From M55B129 sp034189085 (lineage in GTDB: Bacteria > Bacillota > Dethiobacteria > DTU022): a stretch of 31,531 nucleotides of DNA. Below the pieces are notes generated by a model. That model was given only the letters and a program-made list of their open reading frames with translations. It ran no database searches and had not been told where the DNA came from. Shown piece after piece: positions 1 through 7,781 of this stretch; position 1 is the stretch's first letter; every line of letters starts with the position of its first letter. The DNA is taken from the NCBI GenBank assembly GCA_034189085.1, contig JAXHVH010000024.1:1-31531 (forward strand), written 5' to 3'. A program made the translations under genes and the position numbers.

Positions 1-4
1 GAAT

Positions 5-547
5 TTAAACCTGGCCACCGTAGGGGAAAAACAGCAGGCCACAGAGTGCTCCCACTGCCAGCAGATAAAGGGGGTTGACTCTTCGCAGCAGGCTTGCTGC
101 CAGCAAAACAAGGAAAATGAGGGTGGTCGTCAGATCAATAACCGCCGACTGGCCAAGTGTAAAGGCGGCTACCAGGATTAGGGCAACCAGCGCCGAGCGC
201 AGGCCATTCAAAAAATTGCCAGCCGCCGGCTCCTTGATCAGTTTGAACAGAAAACGTGAAAGGAGCATCAGGAGAATGAAGGAAGGAGTGATTACGCCCA
301 GGGTGGCAATCAAGGCCCCGGCAATTCCGGCCAGCCGGTAACCGATAAAGGTTGCCGCATTAACGGAAACGGGACCAGGGGTTATTTCGGCAACGGCGAT
401 AATATCGATAAATTCCGCTGCGCTGAGCCAGCCGTGGCCGTTGATAACTTCTGTCTTCATCAGGGGGATCATGGCATAACCGCCGCCGATGGTGAAGAGG
501 CCAATTTTCAGAAAGGTCCAGTAAAGAGTCAGTATAATGACAGCCAT
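5..547 (-). CDS. Chromate transporter half-subunit (second of pair)
   Basis: Half-size CHR-family membrane protein of about 180 residues, likely one partner of a two-gene anion (chromate/sulfate) transporter. The N-terminus carries the family hallmark FTIGGGYAMIPLM, followed by an ITPGP motif and about four to five hydrophobic segments. I place the start at the ATG at 547 rather than the ATG at 556. The 547 start overlaps the upstream stop as TGATG and has GGAGG at a good distance, while the 556 ATG abuts that GGAGG. The overlap implies translational coupling with the preceding half-gene. Family membership is clear. The real substrate is not shown by sequence, since many CHR proteins are annotated as chromate transporters without test. 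The TAA stop lies just inside the window edge. Confidence 0.88.
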   Translation of the reverse strand: MAVIILTLYWTFLKIGLFTIGGGYAMIPLMKTEVINGHGWLSAAEFIDIIAVAEITPGPVSVNAATFIGYRLAGIAGALIATLGVITPSFILLMLLSRFLFKLIKEPAAGNFLNGLRSALVALILVAAFTLGQSAVIDLTTTLIFLVLLAASLLRRVNPLYLLAVGALCGLLFFPYGGQV

Positions 548-1119
548 CAGTCGCATCCTCCCCCCCGACAGAAGAACAAGCCGGCCAGGCCACCGGTCAG
601 CAGGGCCAGGATTGGATGAAGGCCGGTCATGATTATGATGAGCAGCAGGGTGGCGCAGAGAATAATTCCGTTTAAACCGGATAGGATTTCTTTGCCCATT
701 TTCAGGGCGGTAGCCGTAATCAGGGCTACAACCGCCGGACGGAGGCCATAAAAAATGGCCTGGACGTACTCATTATTCTCAAGAAGGGGGTAAAAATATG
801 CAGCGATTAAGAGTAAAATAATTACTGAAGGGGCGGTAACGCCAAAAGCGGCTACCAGTCCACCAAGGTTGCCACGGATGCGGATGCCGATCTGGATGGC
901 GGTATTCAGGGCGATCTGGCCGGGCATACTCTGAGTAATGATCAAAAAATCGGAGAAGGTCTGTTCATCCACCCAGTGCTGTTTTTCTACTACTTCTCGC
1001 TGAAAAATGGGCAGCATGGCGTACCCGCCTCCGAAAGTGAATGCACCCACTTTCAAAAATACAAGCAGAACAACCCAGAGTGATTCCGTGGTTTTGCCTT
1101 CGACTACATGCGGCGGCAA
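547..1119 (-). CDS. Chromate transporter half-subunit (first of pair)
   Basis: CHR-family half transporter of 190 residues, paralogous to the gene that follows it on this strand. It shows FTFGGGYAMLPIF near the N-terminus, a QSMPGQIALNTA stretch where the sister has its TPGP motif, and several hydrophobic helices. The start is a TTG at 1119 preceded by AGAGAGG. No better in-frame ATG precedes the first membrane segment. The C-terminus ends in a short Cys/Gly-rich tail, with its TGA sharing one base with the ATG of the next gene. Separate N- and C-type halves are normal for short-chain CHR proteins, which work as pairs. A MarR-type regulator lies 144 bases upstream on the same strand and is the obvious candidate controller. 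Confidence 0.88.
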   Translation of the reverse strand: MPPHVVEGKTTESLWVVLLVFLKVGAFTFGGGYAMLPIFQREVVEKQHWVDEQTFSDFLIITQSMPGQIALNTAIQIGIRIRGNLGGLVAAFGVTAPSVIILLLIAAYFYPLLENNEYVQAIFYGLRPAVVALITATALKMGKEILSGLNGIILCATLLLIIIMTGLHPILALLTGGLAGLFFCRGGGCD

Positions 1120-1263
1120 ATGTTTTACCTCTCTTTCTTTGAGCGGTGACTGATCAGCTGTTAAATTACCTCTGCACTTTTAGACAGTGGCTTCACCTAA
1201 AAAGTTAAGTATTTTTTGAGGTTCCCCGGGTGTGTTTTGTAGTTGAGAAAAAATAAAACTTTT

Positions 1264-1776
1264 TTAAATGCCGCCCTTTTTGGGATCAAGGACACCACGC
1301 TGGTTATTGCTATGTAGACCGTCCTTTTCCATTTCTTTAAAAACCTGCATCACTGTCTGCAAAGAAATGACCAGGTTTTCCCGTTCATCCGGGCTAAGCC
1401 GCCGGGCTAAATTGTTGAACCGGTAGGACCGTCGTTCAAAAACCAGCTTTGAAAGCTGGCGGCCGTAAGCGGTAAGTGTAACCCGCACTATCCGGCGGTC
1501 TTTATCGTCACCTCTCCGCTTGACCAGGTTCATATTGGCCAGGCGGTTGACAAGGCGCGTAGCGGCGCTCTCGGCCAGATAGATCTCGGAACTTAATTTT
1601 CCCATGGTCAGGTTGTCGTTGAAATAGAGGACCAGCATAGCATTGATCTGCCCCGGTGTAATTCCCAGTCCGGTCAGTTCCCGGTTTTCCTCGGTGCTGA
1701 GATAGTGCTTAAGTTTGGGAAAGATAGTTTGGATAGCGGCAGTAAACTTACCGGTGCTGCGGTATTCGCTGTTCAT
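1264..1776 (-). CDS. MarR-family transcriptional regulator
   Basis: Winged-helix MarR-type repressor of 170 residues. The recognition region reads MGKLSSEIYLAESAATRLVN, followed by the wing with RRGDDKDRRIVRVTLT, which is the typical DxRxxxVxLT signature. Flanking helices would form the dimer interface. The C-terminal tail of about 20 residues (NQRGVLDPKKGGI) is polar and not conserved in the family. It starts at the ATG at 1776 with GAGGA upstream, and its promoter contains a dyad that could be its own operator. It is first in line before the two chromate-transporter genes, so it probably represses itself and perhaps them. The effector is unknown. Confidence 0.9.
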   Translation of the reverse strand: MNSEYRSTGKFTAAIQTIFPKLKHYLSTEENRELTGLGITPGQINAMLVLYFNDNLTMGKLSSEIYLAESAATRLVNRLANMNLVKRRGDDKDRRIVRVTLTAYGRQLSKLVFERRSYRFNNLARRLSPDERENLVISLQTVMQVFKEMEKDGLHSNNQRGVLDPKKGGI

Positions 1777-1819
1777 TATTCCCGATCCTCGTTTCCCGGT
1801 CTTTCTGGAGCGGCAGTAA

Positions 1820-1859
1820 AACCTGTTTATAGGTTAGGGTAAATCCCTTATTATGTCAA
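1820..1859 (-). promoter_or_regulatory. marR-type promoter with overlapping dyad operator
   Basis: On the minus strand TTGACA (1854-1859) lies 17 bases from TAACCT (1831-1836), a good -35 with a weak -10. An imperfect dyad AACCT-N6-AGGTT (1820-1835) covers the -10, which is where an autorepressing MarR protein would bind. The promoter is read directly; the operator role is inferred. Confidence 0.55.
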
Positions 1860-1934
1860 GCAAAATTGAACTTTCCCTGGAAAGGATATTCTAAGCAATA
1901 TCAATTATCTAAATCATATCTTTTGTATCGGTAA

Positions 1935-1963
1935 TTGTTCAAATCCGTTCTATTTGATATAAT
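1935..1963 (+). promoter_or_regulatory. Sigma-A-type promoter for the AmmeMemoRadiSam genes
   Basis: TTGTTC (1935-1940) and a perfect TATAAT (1958-1963) with a 17-base spacer, about 90 bases before the first start codon. It points away from the marR promoter, giving a divergent intergenic region (1777-2051). Confidence 0.65.
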
Positions 1964-2051
1964 TTTTAAAGAATTAAATGTTCAGGCCGAAGCACAGACG
2001 GCTTCTCTACCGGACCCGTCGGTGTTGTCGGACTAAAGGTTGGTGGTTATC

Positions 2052-3437
2052 ATGCTTAAGCTTATCGGTATTGCACCTCATCCGGCAATTATTATTCCGT
2101 CTATCGGACGCAGTGAATTGCCTAAAGTTAAAGACACTGTTGAAGGAATGCGTTCCCTGGCTGCCCGCTTCAGGGAAGCGAAGCCGGAGCTGCTGATTAT
2201 TATTACTCCACATGGCCAGGTGTTGAGGGAAGGACCGGCAGTATCAATTCAGGCCAAACTGCATGGAGATTTCGGCCAGTTTGGTTTTCCGGATATCAAG
2301 TTGAGTTTCCAAACCGACGAGCAACTTGTAGCAATACTGAAAGAAGAAACGGAGAGGGAACCACTGAAGCCTGTTTTCCTCGAGGATCGTTTTTTCCGCT
2401 TCAGCGGAAGATATGAACTGGATCATGGAGCGATGGTTCCCCTTTATTTCCTTCAGGAAGCTGGCCTGGATATTCCGGGCCTTCACATGGCTTTTGGATT
2501 TAACCCCTATCACGATCTCTACCGCTTTGGATCCGCTTTAAGAAGGGCAGTTGAACGGAGAGGATTGCCTGCTGCTGTTCTGGCCAGTGGGGACCTTTCC
2601 CATCGCCTGATACCGGGAGCCCCGGCCGGTTACTCACCGCGCGGCGCCGAGTTTGATCAAAAACTAATTGAATACATCCGTGACAAAAAAGTGGACGATT
2701 TGCTATCTTTTGATCCCGGGTTGGTTGAGGAAGCCGGTGAATGTGGCCTTCGCTCATTTATCATTGCCCTTGGAATGATAGCCGGATCTGATTACAGACC
2801 GGAAATATTTTCCTACGAAGGCCCCTTTGGCGTGGGTTACCTGGTAGCAGCCCTTCATCCTCCCAGGGGCGATCATTTTACCCTGGAAGGTGAGGGGAAA
2901 AAGGAAAAAGCTTCCGGAAACCCGGATTTTCATCCGCCAGACCTGGCTCGCAGAGTTCTGCAGCATTATCTCGACAAGGGAACGATACCCGATCTACCGC
3001 AGTCTTTGCTTTCCCAATACAAAGAAAGCGCCGGTGCTTTTGTTTCCCTGAAGAAAGATGGCCAGTTGCGTGGTTGTATTGGGACGATAGAACCGGTCCG
3101 TCGAAACCTGGCTGAGGAAATAGCAGCCAATGCAGTAAGTGCGGCAATCAGAGATCCACGTTTTCCCCCGGTGCGAAAGGAAGAATTGCCAGAATTAAGT
3201 ATATCGGTTGACATTCTCAGCCCGCCGGAACGGATCAAAAACAAAACTGATCTTGATCCGAAAAAATATGGAGTGATAGTGCGAAGTGGTTCTCGAACCG
3301 GGCTCCTTTTGCCCGATCTCGAGGGAGTTGATACAGTGGAAGAGCAGCTTGATATTGCCCGCCGTAAAGCCGGCATATTACCCGGAGAGCCGGTTGAGCT
3401 TTATCGCTTTAAAGTAACCCGCTATGGTGAAAAATAA
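2052..3437 (+). CDS. Fused MEMO1 (AmrB) - AMMECR1 (AmrA) protein
   Basis: Protein of about 461 residues joining two domains of the AmmeMemoRadiSam system. The N-terminal part (about 1-270) is a MEMO-type domain of the class III extradiol dioxygenase (LigB) fold, with GIAPHPAIIIPSIG at the start, ITPHG, DHGAMVPLYFL, and ASGDLSHRL. A linker near 275-290 leads to an AMMECR1 domain (about 285-460), recognised by GAFVSLKKDGQLRGCIGTIE and NAVSAAIRDPRFPPV. The start is ATG 2052 with AAAGGTTGGTGG just ahead; an in-frame TTG at 2040 is less likely. The next gene, the radical SAM partner, begins within 20 bases of its stop. The family is widespread in anaerobes, but its reaction is not known to me with certainty. 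The fusion itself is clear. Confidence 0.92.
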   Translation: MLKLIGIAPHPAIIIPSIGRSELPKVKDTVEGMRSLAARFREAKPELLIIITPHGQVLREGPAVSIQAKLHGDFGQFGFPDIKLSFQTDEQLVAILKEETEREPLKPVFLEDRFFRFSGRYELDHGAMVPLYFLQEAGLDIPGLHMAFGFNPYHDLYRFGSALRRAVERRGLPAAVLASGDLSHRLIPGAPAGYSPRGAEFDQKLIEYIRDKKVDDLLSFDPGLVEEAGECGLRSFIIALGMIAGSDYRPEIFSYEGPFGVGYLVAALHPPRGDHFTLEGEGKKEKASGNPDFHPPDLARRVLQHYLDKGTIPDLPQSLLSQYKESAGAFVSLKKDGQLRGCIGTIEPVRRNLAEEIAANAVSAAIRDPRFPPVRKEELPELSISVDILSPPERIKNKTDLDPKKYGVIVRSGSRTGLLLPDLEGVDTVEEQLDIARRKAGILPGEPVELYRFKVTRYGEK

Positions 3438-3456
3438 AAACTGGGAGTCGATCCTG

Positions 3457-4473
3457 ATGTATGAAGCACTCTTTTACGAAAAAGAAGGGGGAAAAATCCG
3501 CTGTCTGCTTTGTCCCAGGTACTGTTTACTGGCCGAAGGACAGACCGGCAGCTGCGGAGTGCGGGAGGTCAGGAAAGGCAAACTGTATACGACCAATTAC
3601 GGTCTGGTTGCCGCCGCCAGCTGGGATCCTATCGAGAAAAAACCCCTTTATCATTTTCTGCCAGGAAGCCGGATTCTATCTATAGGCACACTGGGATGCA
3701 ATCTTTTCTGCTCTTTTTGCCAGAATTGGTCCCTTGCCCGGGGCCGACCGGCTGAGGATGCTTCAGCTGCCGAACGGCTGAGCCCTGAAGATGTTCTGCG
3801 CATGCTTGACGGCAAAGGGGGCCCTGCGGAGACACCGGGAGTGGCTTATACTTACAATGAACCGACGATCTGGTACGAATTTGTCTATGATACTGCCCGG
3901 TTGCTGCATGGAAAGGGTTATAAAAATGTTCTGGTAACCAACGGGTACATCAATTCCGAGCCTTTGGAAGAACTGCTGCCCTATATCGATGCTTTGAATA
4001 TTGATGTAAAAGCCTTCACCGATTCTTTTTATCGGGAATACTGCCGTGGAACCAGGGATCCGGTTATAGAAACTGTGGAAAGGGCGGTTAAATCAACCCA
4101 TGCAGAGGTTACCTGCCTGCTTATCCCTACTCTCAATGATGGGGCGGAGGAACAGGAAGAACTGGCCTGCTGGCTGGGGGGATTAAGCCCCAATCTGGTG
4201 CTTCACTATTCGCGTTATTTCCCGCAGTACAAACTCGATTTGCCTCCTACTCCGGAAAAGACTCTGATTGAATCGCGGGAGATAGCCCGAAGTTACCTGC
4301 GTTATGTTTATCTTGGCAACGTCGATCTGCCTGGATCTTCCGATACAATCTGCCCGCACTGTGGTAATCTTCTTGTAGAACGGCACGGCTATAGTGTCTG
4401 CCTCCGCGGCCTTGTGGAAAATCGCTGTAACAAATGCGGTAATGTGATCAGTATAGTGATTTCTGATCGGTGA
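3457..4473 (+). CDS. amrS: AmmeMemoRadiSam system radical SAM enzyme
   Basis: Radical SAM protein of about 338 residues. The cluster motif CNLFCSFCQ gives Cys81, Cys85 and Cys88 in the CX3CX2C form. Three further N-terminal cysteines (CLLCPRYC) and a C-terminal zinc-ribbon-like pair, CPHC and CNKC near the end, are visible. VAYTYNEPTIWYEF and VTNGYI are typical of the PflA-like AmrS family. I prefer ATG 3457, which has GGGAG nine bases upstream and gives the familiar MYEALFYEK start, over ATG 3424, which overlaps the preceding gene. It forms an operon with the MEMO-AMMECR1 fusion. The C-terminal CxxC pairs are not in every member and may bind metal. Confidence 0.9.
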   Translation: MYEALFYEKEGGKIRCLLCPRYCLLAEGQTGSCGVREVRKGKLYTTNYGLVAAASWDPIEKKPLYHFLPGSRILSIGTLGCNLFCSFCQNWSLARGRPAEDASAAERLSPEDVLRMLDGKGGPAETPGVAYTYNEPTIWYEFVYDTARLLHGKGYKNVLVTNGYINSEPLEELLPYIDALNIDVKAFTDSFYREYCRGTRDPVIETVERAVKSTHAEVTCLLIPTLNDGAEEQEELACWLGGLSPNLVLHYSRYFPQYKLDLPPTPEKTLIESREIARSYLRYVYLGNVDLPGSSDTICPHCGNLLVERHGYSVCLRGLVENRCNKCGNVISIVISDR

Positions 4474-4598
4474 CAGTTTTTTAATCAATCGTCTATTTTC
4501 AAGTTTTTTAGCCGGTCGGGTGAAATTGTATTTCTTTTTAACCACTGCAGGTATTTATCCCGTCGGGAGCGAATATTTTTTCCGATAAGGGAAAAACA

Positions 4599-4617
4599 AG
4601 GGGAAGCCCGTGCCCCT
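4599..4617 (+). other. Short hairpin in the leader of cdaA
   Basis: AGGGG (4599-4603) can pair with CCCCT (4613-4617) around a 9-base loop, about 35 bases before the GTG start. The stem is only five pairs and no T-run follows, so it is weak evidence for regulation. The rest of the 4474-4652 gap is AT-rich and shows no clear promoter. Confidence 0.25.
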
Positions 4618-4652
4618 ATCCGTTAATTAATAGAAGAGGGATCAACAAAAAA

Positions 4653-5486
4653 GTGGACATCTGGGAAAGAATTGTAGCAGCAATTCAACAACTCAATGTT
4701 GAATGGCGAGATCTGGTCGATATTGTGATCATGTCTTATGTTTTTTACCGCCTCATTCTGATTATTCGTGGTACCAGGGCTGAACAGCTGATCAAGGGGC
4801 TTTTTCTCCTGCTTTTAGCCATGGTTGTAAGTGATCAGGTCGGCCTTGATACCCTGCAATGGACTTTGCGTCAAACCATGACTGTTGGTTTGATTGCCAT
4901 CCCCATTGTTTTTCAGCCTGAACTGCGGCGAGCCCTCGAACAGCTGGGCCGTGGGAAAATTTTCAAATCTACTTACTTCAGTTGGAGTTCTCAGGATTTC
5001 GAAAAGATGCTCGATGAGTTGACCAAGGCCATTCCGGTCCTGGTCAAAAAGAGGATCGGAGCTCTCATTGTTCTGGAACGGCGAACCGGTCTCAAGGACT
5101 GGGTGGAGACCGGCATCCCCGTTGAAGGCGTTGTTACGGCTGAATTATTGATTAACATCTTTTTCCCCCGCAGCCCCCTGCACGACGGGGCGGTAATTAT
5201 TCAAGGCAACCAGATTGTTGCCGCCGGCTGCTACTTACCCCTGACTGAAGAACCGGATCTGGGTAAAGAGCTGGGAACCAGGCATCGCGCCGGTATCGGC
5301 ATTACCGAGCATTCCGATGCGGTTTCCATTATCGTATCTGAAGAAACGGGTATTGTCTCCATCGCCCACGACGGTGTACTGACCCGTTATATTGACGAGA
5401 AAAAACTGCGGGCCCTTCTGAGAGAGCTCTGTTCACCCGAGCGAAGCGAAGGGTTTAGTTTTTTTTCCTGGAGGAGCAATAAATAA
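4653..5486 (+). CDS. cdaA: Diadenylate cyclase CdaA
   Basis: Makes cyclic di-AMP from two ATP at the membrane. Three hydrophobic helices occupy roughly residues 20-100, followed by the DAC catalytic domain with SPLHDGAVII (Asp-Gly-Ala near 177) and GTRHRAGIGI (Arg-His-Arg near 210), the two defining motifs. Length of 277 residues is normal. The start is GTG 4653 with AGAGGG upstream. cdaR follows two bases after the stop, then glmM, the standard cdaA-cdaR-glmM arrangement of Bacillota that ties c-di-AMP to cell-wall precursor supply. The last 15 or so residues (SPERSEGFSFFSW) look foreign: they are encoded by a repeat-like palindrome described separately. Confidence 0.97.
   Translation: MDIWERIVAAIQQLNVEWRDLVDIVIMSYVFYRLILIIRGTRAEQLIKGLFLLLLAMVVSDQVGLDTLQWTLRQTMTVGLIAIPIVFQPELRRALEQLGRGKIFKSTYFSWSSQDFEKMLDELTKAIPVLVKKRIGALIVLERRTGLKDWVETGIPVEGVVTAELLINIFFPRSPLHDGAVIIQGNQIVAAGCYLPLTEEPDLGKELGTRHRAGIGITEHSDAVSIIVSEETGIVSIAHDGVLTRYIDEKKLRALLRELCSPERSEGFSFFSWRSNK
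5434..5454 (+). repeat. GAGCGAAGCGAA palindromic repeat inside the cdaA tail
   Basis: CACCC, GAGCGAAGCGAA and GGGT form a short imperfect palindrome, followed by TTTAG and eight T. The core resembles short GAGCGAAGCGAAGGG elements I have seen scattered in other environmental genomes, which often translate as PERSEG. It encodes the odd C-terminus of CdaA and could also act as a weak terminator. Only one copy is seen here. Confidence 0.45.
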
Positions 5487-5488
5487 AC

Positions 5489-6244
5489 ATGGACAGCATT
5501 TTACGCAGTAATAATTTTGCCCGAATTTTAGCCATTATTTTGGCCATTATTCTCTGGCTTTTCGTAACCGGGGATAAGATTACCCGGACTACACCCTCGC
5601 GCAAGGTATGGCAGGATGTTCCCCTGCGGGTGGAAAACCTTGATCAGGATTATGTGGTTACTGATATCCCCTCTTCAGTTGATGTAACCCTCGAAGGCCT
5701 ACCCGATGTTTTTGAAGATCTGGCGATCCATGAATTGGATGCCTATGTTGACCTGGCCGGCAAAGAACCAGGCACTCACCTGGTGCGGGTCCAGGGAAGG
5801 CCGCCTCGGGGCCTTAACCTGGTGATGCTTGAGCCGGAGCAGGTCAGGGTGACCATTGAGGTATACCACAGCGATGATTTCCCTGTTGTGGTTGAATTCC
5901 TTGGTGAACCGGCTGAGGGTTGGGAACTGGCAGATTGGGTAATTGATCCTGAAAGTGTATTTGTTGGTGCCCCCGAGTCAATCTTTGAACAGGTGGATGC
6001 AATTATTCTCTATGTGGATCTCACCGGTATGAGATCTGTAGAAAGGATAAACCTCAATCCTCTGGCCCTTGATGAGGACGGCAATCCTGTAACAGGCCTG
6101 GTTATTGATCCGGCGGAAATTTCTGTCAGGCTGGTGCTGGAGAGAATCCCGGAACCGGTTGTCGAAGAAGAACCTGAAGAAGAAATAGAAACAGGGTCAG
6201 CAACAGAACCGGAACCTGAAGAAGCAGCAGAATCAGGAAACTAA
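5489..6244 (+). CDS. cdaR: CdaR / YbbR-domain regulator of CdaA
   Basis: Secreted, membrane-anchored protein of 251 residues that in the known family binds and modulates CdaA. One N-terminal membrane helix (about 9-26, ILAIILAIILWLFVTG) is followed by repeated YbbR domains of about 80 residues, seen as two to three similar beta-rich units such as VPLRVENLDQDYVV and FPVVVEFLGEPAEGW. The C-terminal 30 residues are an acidic, low-complexity Glu/Pro tail (EEEPEEEIETGSATEPEPEE), probably disordered outside the cell. Shine-Dalgarno GGAGGAG lies 12 bases before the ATG, and the gap to cdaA is two bases. The position between cdaA and glmM supports the call. Confidence 0.93.
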   Translation: MDSILRSNNFARILAIILAIILWLFVTGDKITRTTPSRKVWQDVPLRVENLDQDYVVTDIPSSVDVTLEGLPDVFEDLAIHELDAYVDLAGKEPGTHLVRVQGRPPRGLNLVMLEPEQVRVTIEVYHSDDFPVVVEFLGEPAEGWELADWVIDPESVFVGAPESIFEQVDAIILYVDLTGMRSVERINLNPLALDEDGNPVTGLVIDPAEISVRLVLERIPEPVVEEEPEEEIETGSATEPEPEEAAESGN

Positions 6245-6261
6245 CGGTCTGCAAAGAGGGA

Positions 6262-6287
6262 AACGCCCCTCAGCGGGCGTTATTTTT
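6262..6287 (+). terminator. Terminator-like hairpin between cdaR and glmM
   Basis: AACGCCC (6262-6268) pairs perfectly with GGGCGTT (6275-6281) around a six-base loop, followed by ATTTTTG. This fits a weak Rho-independent terminator or an attenuator inside the cluster. The glmM ribosome site starts about 20 bases further on, and no promoter is obvious between them. Confidence 0.6.
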
Positions 6288-6316
6288 GTGTTATAGTATC
6301 TTCTGGAGGTGTTTTA

Positions 6317-7657
6317 ATGGGGAAACTGTTTGGAACTGACGGAATCAGGGGGGTGGCCAACCGCGATCTTACCCCGGAACTTGCTTTTAAAATTGGCCGT
6401 ATCGCGGCCTGGCTCCTGGGGAATGAAGTTAAGGCTCCTACTTTCATCATAGGCAGGGATACTAGACTTTCCGGACCGATGCTTGAAGGGGCTTTGGCTG
6501 CCGGCATTAATTCAGCCGGGGGTGCGGTCAGGCTTTTGGGAATAGTGTCAACCCCGGCGGTGGCCTACCTGACCAGGGAGCTGAAAGCATCAGCCGGAGT
6601 GGTTATCTCGGCTTCCCATAACCCAATCGAAGATAACGGGTTGAAAATTTTCAACAACCGAGGTTATAAACTGTCTGATGCTCTTGAAGCTGAAATCGAG
6701 AATATTTATTTTGAGAATAGAGATCAAATACCCCGTCCGGAGGGAGCAGAGCTGGGCCGGTCTTTCAGTGATGGTGAAACTTTACGGCATTATTTGGATT
6801 ATTTAAAAACGGCTGGTTCTCCTCTGTCCGGTTTCAAGCTGGTTGTTGACTGTGCTCATGGAGCTGCCTGCCGCATTGCGGGGGATGTTCTTGAAGAACT
6901 GGGGGCCACCGTCAAAATGCTTCACAATGAGCCAGACGGCTGCAGAATTAATGTTCACTGTGGGGCTACCGACACAGCCGAGTTACAGCAGGAAGTCACA
7001 GCCTTCGGTGCCCTGGCAGGCCTGGCTTTTGATGGGGATGCTGACCGACTTATTGCCGTTGATGAAAAGGGCTGTGAGGTGGACGGTGATGCCGTGATGT
7101 CCATATGTGCAATAAACCTGGCTGCGAAAGGACAACTTAAAAAAAACACCCTGGTAACCACGGTCATGAGCAATGGCGGACTTGATATACTGGGCGAAAA
7201 ATACGGTTTTGAGGTAATTCGCACCGCAGTTGGCGACCGTTATGTCCTCGAGAAAATGCTCGCCGGAGGTTATAATATCGGCGGGGAACAGTCAGGGCAC
7301 ATCATTTTCTCTGATTATGCCACTACTGGAGACGGGTTGTTAACCGCTTTGCAGCTGCTTAAAGTAATGCATGCCGAACAACGCCCCCTGTCGGAATTGG
7401 CTTCCCGCCTGGAGCGCCTGCCCCAGGTCCTTGTCAACCAGCGGGTCACATCAAAGGAAGGATGGTCCGAGAACAAGGAAATTACTTCTGCCATTAAAAA
7501 AATTGAGCAAAAACTTGGCAATCACGGGCGTGTTCTGATCCGCCCGTCTGGAACTGAACCGAAAATCAGGATCATGCTTGAAGCGCCTCTGCCACAAGAA
7601 AAGTTGGAGCAGTATGCGCATTCCCTGGCGGAAGTTATTGCCCGTGAACAATCCTGA
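6317..7657 (+). CDS. glmM: Phosphoglucosamine mutase
   Basis: Converts glucosamine-6-phosphate to glucosamine-1-phosphate for UDP-GlcNAc and peptidoglycan. All alpha-phosphohexomutase signatures are visible: the phosphoserine loop VVISASHNPIEDNG with Ser100, the Mg-binding DGDADR, the sugar-binding GGEQSGHIIF, and the phosphate-binding RPSGTEPKIRIM near the C-terminus. The length of 446 residues matches the family. The ATG at 6317 has GGAGGT seven bases upstream. It follows cdaA-cdaR and precedes glmS, as in many Bacillota, where the c-di-AMP enzyme is known to contact GlmM. Confidence 0.98.
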   Translation: MGKLFGTDGIRGVANRDLTPELAFKIGRIAAWLLGNEVKAPTFIIGRDTRLSGPMLEGALAAGINSAGGAVRLLGIVSTPAVAYLTRELKASAGVVISASHNPIEDNGLKIFNNRGYKLSDALEAEIENIYFENRDQIPRPEGAELGRSFSDGETLRHYLDYLKTAGSPLSGFKLVVDCAHGAACRIAGDVLEELGATVKMLHNEPDGCRINVHCGATDTAELQQEVTAFGALAGLAFDGDADRLIAVDEKGCEVDGDAVMSICAINLAAKGQLKKNTLVTTVMSNGGLDILGEKYGFEVIRTAVGDRYVLEKMLAGGYNIGGEQSGHIIFSDYATTGDGLLTALQLLKVMHAEQRPLSELASRLERLPQVLVNQRVTSKEGWSENKEITSAIKKIEQKLGNHGRVLIRPSGTEPKIRIMLEAPLPQEKLEQYAHSLAEVIAREQS

Positions 7658-7697
7658 TTATTTCTGGGCCATGCTGACAAACCGGTCACTTGCAGCT

Positions 7698-7727
7698 GGT
7701 AAAAGCGGTAACGGTTAACCTTTTACC
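7698..7727 (+). other. Hairpin upstream of glmS
   Basis: GGTAAAAG (7698-7705) and CTTTTACC (7720-7727) form a perfect eight-pair stem with a 14-base loop. The loop itself contains a GGTTAAC stretch. No strong T-run follows. It lies in the 124-base gap between glmM and glmS where a glmS ribozyme would be expected in many relatives, but the ribozyme core is not recognisable here. Confidence 0.45.
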
Positions 7728-7781
7728 GAAATTCTTTGATTTGTATGCATTCCCGGGTTTTTTATGGATGGAGGTTTGTCT

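Noticed and set aside
7658..7781. glmS ribozyme
   Set aside because: The gap is short and the conserved core and pseudoknot segments are not recognisable.
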